Shown: positions 1-8,368, counted from the first letter of the stretch. The stretch is 64,000 nucleotides of DNA from Saprospiraceae bacterium (GCA_019187225.1 JABAQQ010000001.1:1-64000), one strand, 5' to 3'. Notes: a model not told the origin generated them from the sequence alone. Made by a program: numbers and translations.

Positions 1-127
1 CCGTATGAATCCACATTTATCCGGGGTCAGACCTCCGGAATGTTACTAACATTTCGGGGGTCAATGCTCCAGAATGTGGGGGTCAGACCAAATCGGAATG
101 AGGGGGTCAAACGTTCCGGAATATACA
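1..127. mobile_element. Probable terminal repeat region of an IS21-like element (right end only)
   Basis: Four imperfect copies of a 20-23 bp unit of the form GGGGTCA-N(5-7)-TCCGGAAT lie in tandem at about 23-42, 56-76, 78-100 and 102-123. The block stops at a TACA near 124-127, where an unrelated open reading frame begins. Multiple short repeats just inside a CA-ending terminus are known from IS21-family ends, and Bacteroidota IS21 elements often show this GGTCA/CCGGAAT pattern. The assignment to IS21 is inference, because no istA or istB is visible and the rest of the element would lie left of the window. Confidence 0.45.
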
Positions 128-128
128 C

Positions 129-512
129 CCGAAACTACTTCCACTTACGACAACTAAAACTGGCATTGACTCAAATTCTGCCATTTATCGTGCGGTTAAA
201 GCGGAAATGCTCATACTTATGAAGCAAGTTGTTATCTACTTAAAAACGCTGAAAAGCGACGAAGACCGGGAGATAGTAAAAGCCGATGCTGTAGATTTAG
301 AGGTGATAAATTTGAGAACCCAACCTTTTGCTCCGACATTCAAAGGGCCGACGATAGAAGCAATAGCAAGAGAAAATAGATTTACCAACATTTCTTACAA
401 GAAGGACAAGTCGTTAGTTGAAAAAGTGGGAAGGAGCCTTGGAGTAAACACCAACCGAGAAATCGGCGAACAAACCTTTGATTATTACCTCAAAATGGAA
501 GTAAAAGAATGA
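129..512 (+). pseudogene. C-terminal fragment of an unrecognised protein, 5'-truncated
   Basis: The frame is open without a stop from the repeat block at about 102 through to 512, although the first usable ATG is only at 207. The residues before that ATG (reading TKTGIDSNSAIYRAVKAEM) look like ordinary protein, so the gene probably began further left and was cut by the repeat-bearing terminus at about 127. From 207 the product would be 101 residues, soluble and charged, with no recognised domain. Its stop overlaps the ATG of the next gene by 4 bp (ATGA), so the two were translationally coupled. I do not recognise the family. A helicase or ATPase C-terminus is possible but nothing in the sequence proves it. 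Confidence 0.55.
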
Positions 513-925
513 GCCGGACAAATACACCTACCTACCATACCATCAACTACAATCTCCGTTCATCCAAGTCGATTGAGCGAAAGGTCATCCTTGAAACTAT
601 TCGAGGGTTTTATCCACCAAATGAAATTTCCAAGTACCGTTATGTTGGATTTGGTTCTATTTTTTTTGCTGACTTTCGACTGGTTCACAAAGAATTAGGC
701 ATCAATAAAATGGTGTGCATTGAAGGTAATGACGATGAACAACGCTTTCAATTTAACAAACCTTACAAATGCATTGATCTTCGTATGGGTATGTCAGACA
801 AAGTGCTACCAAACCTTGATTGGTCATGCAAGAACATCGTTTGGCTTGATTACGACCGGACGTTACAGTCTTATATGTTTGATGATTTAGAGACTCTAAC
901 TACCTGTCTCAAAGCTGATAGTTTC
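509..925 (+). pseudogene. 5' half of a methyltransferase-like gene interrupted by an IS3 element
   Basis: The 139 codons before the insertion show a Rossmann SAM-methyltransferase layout: a glycine-rich loop (YVGFGSIFFADF), an acidic end of strand 2 (VCIEGN) and an aspartate-tyrosine strand-4 signature (VWLDYD). The insertion falls after codon 139, and the stop read at 926-928 belongs to the IS terminus. Joining base 925 to base 2244 continues the same frame (ADSF-LILTCNG) to give a 331-residue protein. The gene overlaps its upstream neighbour by 4 bp. The precise substrate is unknown. Family placement rests on motif reading only. Confidence 0.75.
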
Positions 926-957
926 TGAGGTGGCTCAATTTCGCCGCACACTTTTCT
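926..957 (+). repeat. Left terminal inverted repeat of the IS3 element
   Basis: It pairs with 2209-2240 on the other strand with a handful of mismatches. The shared core is AATTT-N2-CCGCACAC. Confidence 0.85.
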
Positions 958-1008
958 GTAAAGAGATAAGGTTCGGTTGGTTTGATTTTAGGGTTCAAAG
1001 TTCATTGA

Positions 1009-1902
1009 TCAGGCTGGCTTAGAAGTTTGCGCAGCATGCCATTTTTGCTCAAACAGTTCAGGTATTTCGTATCCGATAGCCGAATGTCGGCGTTTTCGGT
1101 TGTAGTATAGTTCGATGTATTCAAAAATCTCGGTGTAGGCGTCGTCAAAGCCATTAAAGGCTCCTTTTTCCAGTAATTCAGCCTTAAATCGGCTAAATAA
1201 ACTTTCTCCCATAGCATTGTCATAATGGTTGTCTTTGCGGGTCATACTCTGCAAAAACTCGTGCTGCCTGAGCAGGTTTCGGAACGCTTCAGAAGCATAC
1301 TGACCACCACCGTCGCTATGTACAAGCAGCCTTTTTGGCAAGGTTTTGCGGTTAATTGCTTTCTTTAATGCGTTTTCAACCAAAATACTTCGCATGTGAT
1401 CGGCTAATTCCCATCCTACAATGACTCGACTGAACATATCCTGCCAACAAGCCAGGTACAGAAACGAGCCGTTGGTCAGTGGGATATACGTGATGTCACC
1501 TACCAGAACCTCACCCGGACGGCTCGGCGCCTGCCGATCCAGGAGCAAATTTGGGCTACGTCCCAGGCGATGATTCGAGTTTGTTGTCTTAGGCACAAAG
1601 CGCTTGGGTTGTATAGCCTTCAATTCCTGTTGTCGCATTAACGTGGTCGTTTTATGGCGACCGATCGCCAAGCCCTGTGCTTGCAATTCCTTGCTGATGC
1701 GTCGGGCCCCATAGCGACGTCGATGTTCGGTAAAAACCTTTTTTACCTGCTCGGCCGATCTCACTCTGGCTGCACTGGGACGAAAACTATCGCCGCGTCT
1801 CCAAGTATAAAACGAACTAAAACAAACACTTAGAACTCCACACAAGACTCTCACAGCAAATTCGCTCGATAGTACCTGGATGACCTTATACAGCAGCGTC
1901 AT
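1009..1902 (-). CDS. IS3-family transposase OrfB (DDE integrase core)
   Basis: This 297-residue protein is the catalytic subunit that cuts and joins the IS ends. An HTH_21-like segment (KKVFTEHRRRYGARRISKEL) precedes the rve integrase core. The catalytic acids are visible as D in GDITYIP, D in HSDGGGQY and E in NAMGESLFSRFKAELL, followed by the usual YNRKRRHSAIGY tail. The start codon overlaps the stop of OrfA as ATGA, so expression could be by translational coupling rather than the -1 frameshift fusion common in this family. The length is normal, with no sign of decay. Confidence 0.95.
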   Translation of the reverse strand: MTLLYKVIQVLSSEFAVRVLCGVLSVCFSSFYTWRRGDSFRPSAARVRSAEQVKKVFTEHRRRYGARRISKELQAQGLAIGRHKTTTLMRQQELKAIQPKRFVPKTTNSNHRLGRSPNLLLDRQAPSRPGEVLVGDITYIPLTNGSFLYLACWQDMFSRVIVGWELADHMRSILVENALKKAINRKTLPKRLLVHSDGGGQYASEAFRNLLRQHEFLQSMTRKDNHYDNAMGESLFSRFKAELLEKGAFNGFDDAYTEIFEYIELYYNRKRRHSAIGYEIPELFEQKWHAAQTSKPA

Positions 1903-2189
1903 GTCGTCCGTCCGAAGATAGCCAAGGCTTTTTTTAAAATGTCCCGCTCCATTTCAACCTGCCGTAATTGCTTGCGCAGTTGTTCCATTTCGGCGTCACG
2001 ACTGGATTCTTCCGGCGAATACGAAGATTTTTGTTCTGCGCGCCATTTGTACAACAGGTTTTCGCTGATACCTAACGATCGGGCAACATCCGGCACACTC
2101 CGACCGCCATTGACCATTCGTAACGCTTCGGTTTTGAAGCCTTCATCGTACTTCCGACGTCCTGTTTTGATGTTCGTTTGTTTTTCCAT
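1899..2189 (-). CDS. IS3-family transposase OrfA (helix-turn-helix DNA-binding subunit)
   Basis: This 96-residue protein recognises the IS termini. It contains an HTH (FKTEALRMVNGGRSVPDVARSLGISENLLYKW) followed by a leucine-zipper-like coiled coil (MEQLRKQLRQVEMERDILKKAL), the standard OrfA architecture. It lies directly upstream of OrfB with a 4-bp overlap. The start at 2189 is about 50 bp inside the right terminus, where the promoter would normally lie. Confidence 0.93.
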   Translation of the reverse strand: MEKQTNIKTGRRKYDEGFKTEALRMVNGGRSVPDVARSLGISENLLYKWRAEQKSSYSPEESSRDAEMEQLRKQLRQVEMERDILKKALAIFGRTT

Positions 2190-2208
2190 CTTGACACAAA
2201 TTTAAGAG

Positions 2209-2240
2209 AGTTTTGTGTGCGGAAAAATTAGACCATCTCA
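2209..2240 (-). repeat. Right terminal inverted repeat of the IS3 element
   Basis: It is the inverted partner of 926-957. Immediately outside is TTC (2241-2243), the second copy of the target duplication. Confidence 0.85.
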
Positions 2241-2822
2241 TTCCTCATTTTGACCTGCAATGGAACTTTACCAAGTTTTTGGGAGAAGTTCAAGGATGAA
2301 AATGGGCAAACACAAGACCGAGTCAAAATTGAAGAATTCAAAAAGCTATTTGGTGAGTATGCACCTTTTGATTTAGAAGAAAAAGATTTTACTAAAGCTA
2401 ATGTGCCTGGATTGCTTCGGGAAATGTTTGCAAATTGCATTGAGTCAAAACTTCAGGCATTGAACGGGGTAAAACGTAACGACCAAAAAATGAGGTTTCT
2501 TCAACTGTTTAACATCTGCTACAAGGACAATGCTGCTATGTACACTTTTGGTGGCTTGTTTTTAGACAACTCAAAAATGCAGAGTATGAAATCCAAGCCT
2601 GTGGCAAAGATGTCCTTTATCAAGACGGGAGAAGAAGCGTACAACATTTTTTCTCCGGTAGTCACTAATCGGGAAGTTGACCTGATGAACCAATACTTAC
2701 CAAATGGTCTGAAGATGTTTTTGAAAACGAAACAAATTCAGTTTATCCCTGAAAATATGAGGCAGGCTTACCATTCGTTTTATCGGTATTTTCCTCATTT
2801 CATGGAGATTCGTGATTTTTAA
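2241..2822 (+). pseudogene. 3' half of the IS-interrupted methyltransferase-like gene
   Basis: After the second TTC the frame continues CTC ATT TTG, giving F-LILTCNGTLPSFWEKF, a plausible strand-5 of a Rossmann methyltransferase, and then about 175 further residues to a TAA. The distal part is helical and charged (KRNDQKMRFLQLFNICYKDN) and ends MRQAYHSFYRYFPHFMEIRDF. The TTG at 2250 could serve as a fortuitous start, but a separate gene here is very unlikely because the frame, the target duplication and the content fit the upstream half exactly. No frame damage has accumulated, so the inactivation appears young. Confidence 0.8.
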
Positions 2823-2899
2823 TTTTTACTCTTTTCCAACCGGAGTAAAGTCAGGAAATTTACGAAAAAGAAATCTATAAAATCATCTAATACCAAGAC

Positions 2900-3421
2900 T
2901 TGGATGCCTTCAATGAATGGCAAGATTTTGCTAAAACTGTTTTATTCTCCCTTTCTATACCCATACTCATCGCCAACCTACCCCCCGCCACCCTCGCCGC
3001 CATCAAAAAAATGCGCTATGACCGCATCGTGGAAAAACACGAAGGGCCCGAAACCTGGGAATCGGAACTCAACAGCCAGGACCCGGAAGTCATAGCCCGC
3101 AATGAACGAGATAAAAGCATGGGAGCAGCATGGGAGCCGCCGAGCGATGCCGAGTTCATAGACATCGGCGGCCATGCGGTGTTGCTCCCCGTGAGCGCCG
3201 AACACCACTCAAACATCACTATCCTGCATCATTTTCTGAGTCAGGACGAAATCCAAATGGTTGTTTATCTGAAAGATACGACCTACGGCGAAGATGCGTT
3301 CGATGCGGGTTTTGTCGCAATATGCAATCGCTTCCCTGGTGAAGTTTTTTACGTCGCTGCGTTTTATCACGAATGGTTCATTATTGACTACGACCCGCTG
3401 GCCGACCGGTGGAAGAAATGA
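2900..3421 (+). CDS. Hypothetical protein
   Basis: I do not recognise this protein of up to 173 residues. The N-terminal 30 residues are hydrophobic (TVLFSLSIPILIANLPPATLA) and are followed by a charged stretch. The second half is rich in aromatic residues and ends FYVAAFYHEWFIIDYDPLADRWKK. No ATG occurs before codon 38, so either TTG at 2900 or ATG at 3011 starts it, or the 5' end has been lost. The frame is open only a few codons upstream of 2900. It runs convergently into the ATPase gene, with 7 bp between the stops. Confidence 0.5.
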   Translation: MDAFNEWQDFAKTVLFSLSIPILIANLPPATLAAIKKMRYDRIVEKHEGPETWESELNSQDPEVIARNERDKSMGAAWEPPSDAEFIDIGGHAVLLPVSAEHHSNITILHHFLSQDEIQMVVYLKDTTYGEDAFDAGFVAICNRFPGEVFYVAAFYHEWFIIDYDPLADRWKK

Positions 3422-3428
3422 CCATGCT

Positions 3429-4739
3429 TTACATATCCTTCAACGACAAGCACCGGTACTCCACCTTATACCCGCCCAATTGCCGTAGCAGGTCGTGGGT
3501 TTTGCTTCTCAGGAGCGCTTCCGAATACTGGTTCTCGTTGCGTTTGACTTCCACAAAAAGGACCTTTTTTTCCAAATGGTTGACCGCTGCGATGTCAATC
3601 TGATTTTTGAAACCGCTTTCCCAGTAACTGCCGATGTCAGACCATTCGCCCGACAGGGCTAGTTTTTCGGTAAAATATTTTTCCAGAAAACGGCCGCTAT
3701 AAGTGGGCCAATCCCGTTTGATAAGCGTTTTGAGGTAAGCAAAATTTCCAATTTCCACCGCCCCCTTGTTTTTGTAGAGGAAACGGAACCAGAAATGCAG
3801 GAAATTGTCTTCAATCTCGTATTTGACTGACTTCCCGCCCGGTTTGGCGAAAATGGGTTGCACCTTCCGTATGATCTGGTATTCCGATTCCAGGCGGTTC
3901 AAATAACCGCCGATGTCCTTTTGCAGGATACTTTCAATCTCGCCGCGGGAAGTTTTGGAAGATGCCAATAGAGACAGGATAGAAAAATAGGTCGTGTATT
4001 CCTTACCAAATTCCTCTATCAATACATTTTTCCCTTCATCTAGAAAAAGGGAATTGTCGTGCAGGATTTCGTCGAGCATGGCATCGGTATTGAGCGCATT
4101 TTTGTCCACGAACAATTCGACGTATTTGGGCACTCCACCTGTCAGCATATAAAATGCGAGCAGGTCTTCGGGGGTGTAGTCAGGCTGGTAATCATCAAGC
4201 ACCTGTTTCAGGGATATCACAGAAAAGGGTTTGATATACAAGCGTTCGTCGGCGCGGCCAAAGAGCGGCTCCCGGCTGTCCTCGAAGATTTTTTTCATCA
4301 TCGAATGAATGGAGCCGCACAAAACAAGGTGCATCCGGGTCCGGTCTTTTTTTCTGTCCCATGTGTGCTGTATTTCGCTGAAAACTGCCGGATTGATGCG
4401 GGAAAATTCCTGGAATTCGTCTATTACAAGTGTGAGCGGCTGTTTTTCCGCATAGTCCATCAGCAGGCCGAAAACCTCCTGAAAGCGGCTCAGTTCGCCG
4501 AATACATTGATACCAAGCGTCTCTTTGATTTGCCCGACAAATTCTTCGCACAACAGCCTTTCTTCTTTTCTGGCGACAAAAAAATAGAGGTAGCGGGTCC
4601 CTTTTTGGCTTTCGGAGATGAGGCGGGTCTTCCCAATCCTTCTCCTGCCGACCACAACGGTCATTTTCGAGGTCTCCTTGCTGGCTTGCGAAATCCTGGC
4701 CAACAAGTGCAGTTCTTTTTCCCGGTTGATGAATTTCAT
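3429..4739 (-). CDS. Archaeal-type AAA ATPase with DUF234-like C-terminal domain
   Basis: This 436-residue protein has a P-loop at residues 31-39 (GRRRIGKTR) and a Walker B at about 103-108 (TLVIDEF). A central lid/winged-helix region follows (LLAFYMLTGGVPKYVELF). The C-terminal third contains FLHFWFRFLY and IDIAAVNHLEKKVLFVEVKRN, typical of the DUF234 domain and its nuclease-like fold (D and ExK residues visible). The family (Arch_ATPase, PF01637, with DUF234) is widespread in archaea and Bacteroidota, and its cellular role is not settled. A DNA or mobile-element function is often suspected. The start at 4739 is supported by a -7 box directly upstream. Confidence 0.9.
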   Translation of the reverse strand: MKFINREKELHLLARISQASKETSKMTVVVGRRRIGKTRLISESQKGTRYLYFFVARKEERLLCEEFVGQIKETLGINVFGELSRFQEVFGLLMDYAEKQPLTLVIDEFQEFSRINPAVFSEIQHTWDRKKDRTRMHLVLCGSIHSMMKKIFEDSREPLFGRADERLYIKPFSVISLKQVLDDYQPDYTPEDLLAFYMLTGGVPKYVELFVDKNALNTDAMLDEILHDNSLFLDEGKNVLIEEFGKEYTTYFSILSLLASSKTSRGEIESILQKDIGGYLNRLESEYQIIRKVQPIFAKPGGKSVKYEIEDNFLHFWFRFLYKNKGAVEIGNFAYLKTLIKRDWPTYSGRFLEKYFTEKLALSGEWSDIGSYWESGFKNQIDIAAVNHLEKKVLFVEVKRNENQYSEALLRSKTHDLLRQLGGYKVEYRCLSLKDM

Positions 4740-4742
4740 GCG

Positions 4743-4751
4743 GCAAAGGTA
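4743..4751 (-). promoter_or_regulatory. Bacteroidota -7 box for the AAA ATPase gene; probably leaderless
   Basis: The minus strand reads TACCTTTGC and then CGC before the ATG at 4739, so only about three bases separate the box from the start codon. Transcription normally begins a few bases after this box, so the mRNA would start at or next to the AUG. The motif match is exact; the leaderless transcript is inference. Confidence 0.6.
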
Positions 4752-4818
4752 GTCGTTTTTTCGTAATGCCGGTTACGGTAACGTGGGTTACGATCCTGAT
4801 CTGACCTGCAAACACCCC

Positions 4819-5610
4819 TCAATTCATCCGCGCCTTCCGCTCATCATCTCCCTCCGGTTCCCCAAACTCTGAATCACGATGTTCGGCCATGAACTTTTCC
4901 ATCTGCGCATCTTTTTCCGCCTGCAACCGCTGCAAAATTTCCAGCGAGCGCGGGCTGGCGGACACATAAGGGTTCAGCGCCTCGATCAGGCTCATTTTAC
5001 CGGCTTCTTCGTCCTCCGTCCAGCAAGAACTTTCCCCTGTATCACACCAGGGGCGCTGAAAACAGCCCGGACAATAACCACTACACCCGTCTAAATGCCA
5101 GCCACCGCCGAGATCCAATTCAAAGACTTCACCCAAACTTTCTACCAGATATTCATAAACAAGGCGGTCAGGGATGCCCTCATTGAGGCTGATGCTATAG
5201 CCCGCTTTGTAAAGAGCCTCTTCCAACTCTTCGAGCGCCGCGCCGATTTCCCCCTCGCCCAATTCCTCCGGTTTTTTCAGGACGAAAGTTTTGGGCAACT
5301 GCTCCGCCAGCGTCATGCGTGTAGGCTGGCCCTGCAGCCACAACTCGAAGCGATACCAGTCGTTGTCGGGTTCAATGCCCGGAAAAATGGGCGGAAACAA
5401 AAATGCGCCTTCGATAACTTCCATGGCTTCCCTGCTGCCATGTTGGCGGTATCGGTGGACGAAATCGAGCAGGTTTTCCAGGCGCCGGTTTTCCAAATCC
5501 AAATCGAAGGGGCTGAATTCCATGACTTCGGCCAAGTCCAGTCCCAGGAATTTGAATTCCTGTTTGAGCGCGAGGTTGCGCTGGTAGGGAGCAATGTCTT
5601 CTTTTGCCAT
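4819..5610 (-). CDS. Hypothetical protein with a cysteine cluster
   Basis: I do not recognise this family. The protein is about 263 residues and acidic. The N-terminal half is rich in leucine and glutamate (EELGEGEIGAALEELEEAL). A short insert contains six cysteines (CSGYCPGCFQRPWC and ESSC), which could bind a metal. A charged C-terminal tail is predicted to be helical. I chose the ATG at 5610 (MAKEDIAPYQRN). An in-frame ATG at 5682 would add a less convincing 24-residue extension. Transcription would come from the region between 5610 and 5747, downstream of the permease gene. Confidence 0.6.
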   Translation of the reverse strand: MAKEDIAPYQRNLALKQEFKFLGLDLAEVMEFSPFDLDLENRRLENLLDFVHRYRQHGSREAMEVIEGAFLFPPIFPGIEPDNDWYRFELWLQGQPTRMTLAEQLPKTFVLKKPEELGEGEIGAALEELEEALYKAGYSISLNEGIPDRLVYEYLVESLGEVFELDLGGGWHLDGCSGYCPGCFQRPWCDTGESSCWTEDEEAGKMSLIEALNPYVSASPRSLEILQRLQAEKDAQMEKFMAEHRDSEFGEPEGDDERKARMN

Positions 5611-5747
5611 AAATGAAGCGGTTGAAATGATGATATTTTGCGGAGCAAGATATAAAAAATCACTCAACCGAAGATTATTCATGCCGATACAATAGACGTT
5701 TGCCGCACCTTCCCATGCAATGTAACGACGCTGAAGCCGGGATTAAA

Positions 5748-8123
5748 TCATTCGCTTCGCAAAGACTTGACCGGATTTTCCAGCGCCGCTCTCACACTCT
5801 GAAACCCCACCGTCAAAAACGCCACCATTACGGCGGCTAAACCCGCCGCTACGAAAATCCACCATTGAATGTCAATGCGATAGGCGAAATCCGAGAGCCA
5901 TTGCTCCATGAAATAGTAGGCTGCCGGAAAGGCGATGACGAACGATGCGATGACGAGTTTCAGGAATTCCTTCGCCAGCAAGCCTGTGATGCCCGCGACC
6001 GACGCGCCGAACACCTTGCGGATGCCGATTTCCTTCGTACGCTGATCTGCCATGAATGTTACCAGACCGAATAAGCCCAGGCAGCAAATGAATATCGCGA
6101 TTGCGGTGAAAACGCTGATCATTTCCAGTACCATTTTCTCCCGCCTGAACTTCGATTCCAGTTCGGCGTCGGCAAACTTTATATTCAGCCTGGCATTGGC
6201 ATCGAAGCTTTTCATCACTTTTTCAATCCGGTTGATGGCCTCGGTTACCGACAGGTTTTCTGCCAGTCGCAAAGTGATAAAAGGGGCGTTGGCAACTCGC
6301 ATAAAGAACACAGCGGGTTTAGCCTTTTCAAAGGGCGAATCGAAGACGATATCTTCCGCGATACCAATAATTGTATAGCGCTGGCTATCGAATTCGATGT
6401 ACTCTTCAAGCGGGTTTTGGAAACCGATCAGTTTTGCGGCGGATTGGTTGAGAATCACGGCAGAAGTATCCGTTTTGAATTTTCTGCCGAAATCCCTGCC
6501 TTCGACGATTTTCCAGTTGACGGTCTTGCCAAATTCGGGCGTAACAGCCACGTATCCAAAACTTTCCGAACTATTTTCCGGTTTTCCGCGCCAGCTGATA
6601 CCGGACTGGCTGTGCCAGTTTTCGGCAAGGGGGGTGTTCATTTCCGCCATATCTTCCACACCGCCCGATGCCAGCAATTGCTCGCGCATGGCCCAAAAAT
6701 GCCCCTGGAGATCGGGGGTGGATTTCTGTATCTGGATCAGGCGGTTCGTGTCGTAGCCCATCGGCCGGTTCATGGTATGCACAATCTGTTGATTGACGCC
6801 CAGCATGGCAATTATCAGCGTGACGGAAATCGCAAACTGAAAAACCACCAGCGATTTTCTCAGCAAGACCTCTTTCGACGAACCGGTTTTAAACCCTTTC
6901 AGGATCTTTACCGGGCTGAACGCCGACAAATAAACGGCCGGGTAAATCCCCGCCAATACAATAACCACAGCCAACAAGGAAAGAGAAATAGCAATGGATG
7001 AAGGGTCTGAATAAGTGATAGCGAGGTTTTTTAAAGTGATTTTGTTGAACCAGCCGAGGCAGCTTTGGGCCAAAAGCAAGCCCAGCAATCCTGCCCCGAA
7101 CACCAATAAAGCGACCTCGGCATACACCATCTGCAGAATGCCCTTGCGCCCGGAGCCGATCGCCTTGCGAACGCCTATTTCTTTCGCTTTGATGCTGGCG
7201 CGCGCCGTTACCAGATTCACGAAATTGATGATGGCCAGAAGCAGGATCAGGATACCGATACTGCCAAAAATGATCAGATTGTTGAGGCCTGTAGCCACCG
7301 GTAGCCCGTTTTTAAAATCAGGATAAAACCGCCATTCCGGCATCGGATGGACGAACAGAACGGGCTGCGATTTATCATCTGTGTGTGGTCGCAGGGTTTC
7401 CGCGATTGCTCCCGAAACGGTTTCAAAATCAGTATTTTGTGCCAACTTGACATAAATGGGAAAAGAGCTTTCACCCCACAGCGGTTTTGACTCCCTCACC
7501 CAATCTTCCATATTGGCAAAAGCCTCGAAATCGGCATAAAACGATACGTTACGGAAGGTGGAATTGGAAGGAATATTTTTATATATCCCCGCCACTTTCA
7601 GGCTGATCTTATTGTTAATTGTAAGAATTTTATCAATGGGGTCTTCTGAGCCGAACAAGGCGGACGCCGTTTTTTCATTGAGCAATATAGACGTGGGATC
7701 GAGCGGGAACGCCGGCGAGCCTTTTACGATCTGCAGATCGAGTATTTCATCGCCCCCCTTTTCCATAAAATACCCTCTTTTGATCACCGAATTTTCGTTG
7801 TACCGCAGTGTGCGCTCCGCCCCGAACGATGACACTACCACTTCATCGAAATACTGCCCGTATTCGGTTCGAAGCGCGACTGCCAGGGGGATGGGGTTGG
7901 ATTCTGTAGTGTTGATATTGCCATTGTATGACAGATGCTTGTGGAGCAGTCCCAGCTTGTTATAGTTGCGATTGTAGGTATTGTATCCCATTTCATCCAC
8001 TATCCAAAGCGATATGATCATCATGGCCCCTAAGCCCACGCTCAGACCCGAAATATTGAGCAGGGTAAACAAGCGATTCCTGGACAGGCTACGCAGAGCG
8101 GTTTTTAGATAATTTTTTATCAC
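5748..8123 (-). CDS. FtsX/MacB-like ABC transporter permease (paralogue 1)
   Basis: This inner-membrane protein of about 791 residues has the two-module layout of Bacteroidota FtsX-like permeases. A first TM helix (LFTLLNISGLSVGLGAMMI) is followed by a large periplasmic MacB_PCD domain, then an FtsX helix block with the signature ARASIKAKEIGVRKAIGS. A second periplasmic domain and a second FtsX block (QRTKEIGIRKVFGASVAGIT) follow, ending in PVKSLRSE. I chose the GTG at 8123 because it gives VIKNYLKTALRSL, matching the start of both paralogues. The longer frame to 8198 reads into a palindromic repeat. No ATPase is adjacent, so the partner must be elsewhere. Confidence 0.9.
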   Translation of the reverse strand: MIKNYLKTALRSLSRNRLFTLLNISGLSVGLGAMMIISLWIVDEMGYNTYNRNYNKLGLLHKHLSYNGNINTTESNPIPLAVALRTEYGQYFDEVVVSSFGAERTLRYNENSVIKRGYFMEKGGDEILDLQIVKGSPAFPLDPTSILLNEKTASALFGSEDPIDKILTINNKISLKVAGIYKNIPSNSTFRNVSFYADFEAFANMEDWVRESKPLWGESSFPIYVKLAQNTDFETVSGAIAETLRPHTDDKSQPVLFVHPMPEWRFYPDFKNGLPVATGLNNLIIFGSIGILILLLAIINFVNLVTARASIKAKEIGVRKAIGSGRKGILQMVYAEVALLVFGAGLLGLLLAQSCLGWFNKITLKNLAITYSDPSSIAISLSLLAVVIVLAGIYPAVYLSAFSPVKILKGFKTGSSKEVLLRKSLVVFQFAISVTLIIAMLGVNQQIVHTMNRPMGYDTNRLIQIQKSTPDLQGHFWAMREQLLASGGVEDMAEMNTPLAENWHSQSGISWRGKPENSSESFGYVAVTPEFGKTVNWKIVEGRDFGRKFKTDTSAVILNQSAAKLIGFQNPLEEYIEFDSQRYTIIGIAEDIVFDSPFEKAKPAVFFMRVANAPFITLRLAENLSVTEAINRIEKVMKSFDANARLNIKFADAELESKFRREKMVLEMISVFTAIAIFICCLGLFGLVTFMADQRTKEIGIRKVFGASVAGITGLLAKEFLKLVIASFVIAFPAAYYFMEQWLSDFAYRIDIQWWIFVAAGLAAVMVAFLTVGFQSVRAALENPVKSLRSE

Positions 8124-8137
8124 AACCTTGAATTTTG

Positions 8138-8309
8138 GTAAAAACTTAGGCAGGGGCAGCGCCCCGAAAGATTTGTAGTGATTTATGCACAAAATCACCG
8201 TGGAGGGGCAGCGCCCCGGAATATGTTACGGGGCGCTGCCCCTCCACGAAATAATATCGGTCTTTCTGCTACAAATTTTTCGGGGCGCTGCCCCTGCCTA
8301 AGTTTTTAC
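8138..8309. repeat. Nested palindromic element between two permease genes
   Basis: Outer arms of 41 bp (8138-8178 and 8269-8309) are inverted copies with a single mismatch. Within them is a perfect 19-bp inverted repeat (8200-8218 and 8229-8247) with a 10-base loop. Each arm contains the same self-complementary core GGGGCAGCGCCCC, so the core occurs four times in 172 bp. The block could fold as a cruciform or as stacked RNA hairpins. It lies between the stop of the upstream permease and the start of the downstream one, so it may attenuate readthrough or be a non-autonomous mobile palindrome. Confidence 0.85.
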
Positions 8310-8368
8310 GAATTTTGATTTCTAAAAACAGGAAGGGGCTTGCTTATCCCGCTAAAGACGGGGTCACA

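Larger units (their letters stand above)
926..2240 (-). mobile_element. IS3-family insertion sequence, complete, 1,315 bp
   Basis: The element has imperfect inverted termini of about 32 bp. The left end starts TGAGGTGGCTCAATTTCGCC at 926, and the right end read inward from 2240 is TGAGATGGTCTAATTTTTCC; both continue into GCACAC. It is bounded by a direct duplication TTC at 923-925 and 2241-2243, the 3-bp target duplication expected for IS3 elements. It carries OrfA (helix-turn-helix) and OrfB (DDE) on the minus strand with a 4-bp overlap. Both frames are intact and the termini are well preserved, which suggests a recent insertion. Confidence 0.93.

Noticed and set aside
2250-2822. A separate gene starting with TTG at 2250
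   Set aside because: The frame, the TTC duplication and the folding motifs show that it is the 3' half of the gene interrupted by the IS3 element.
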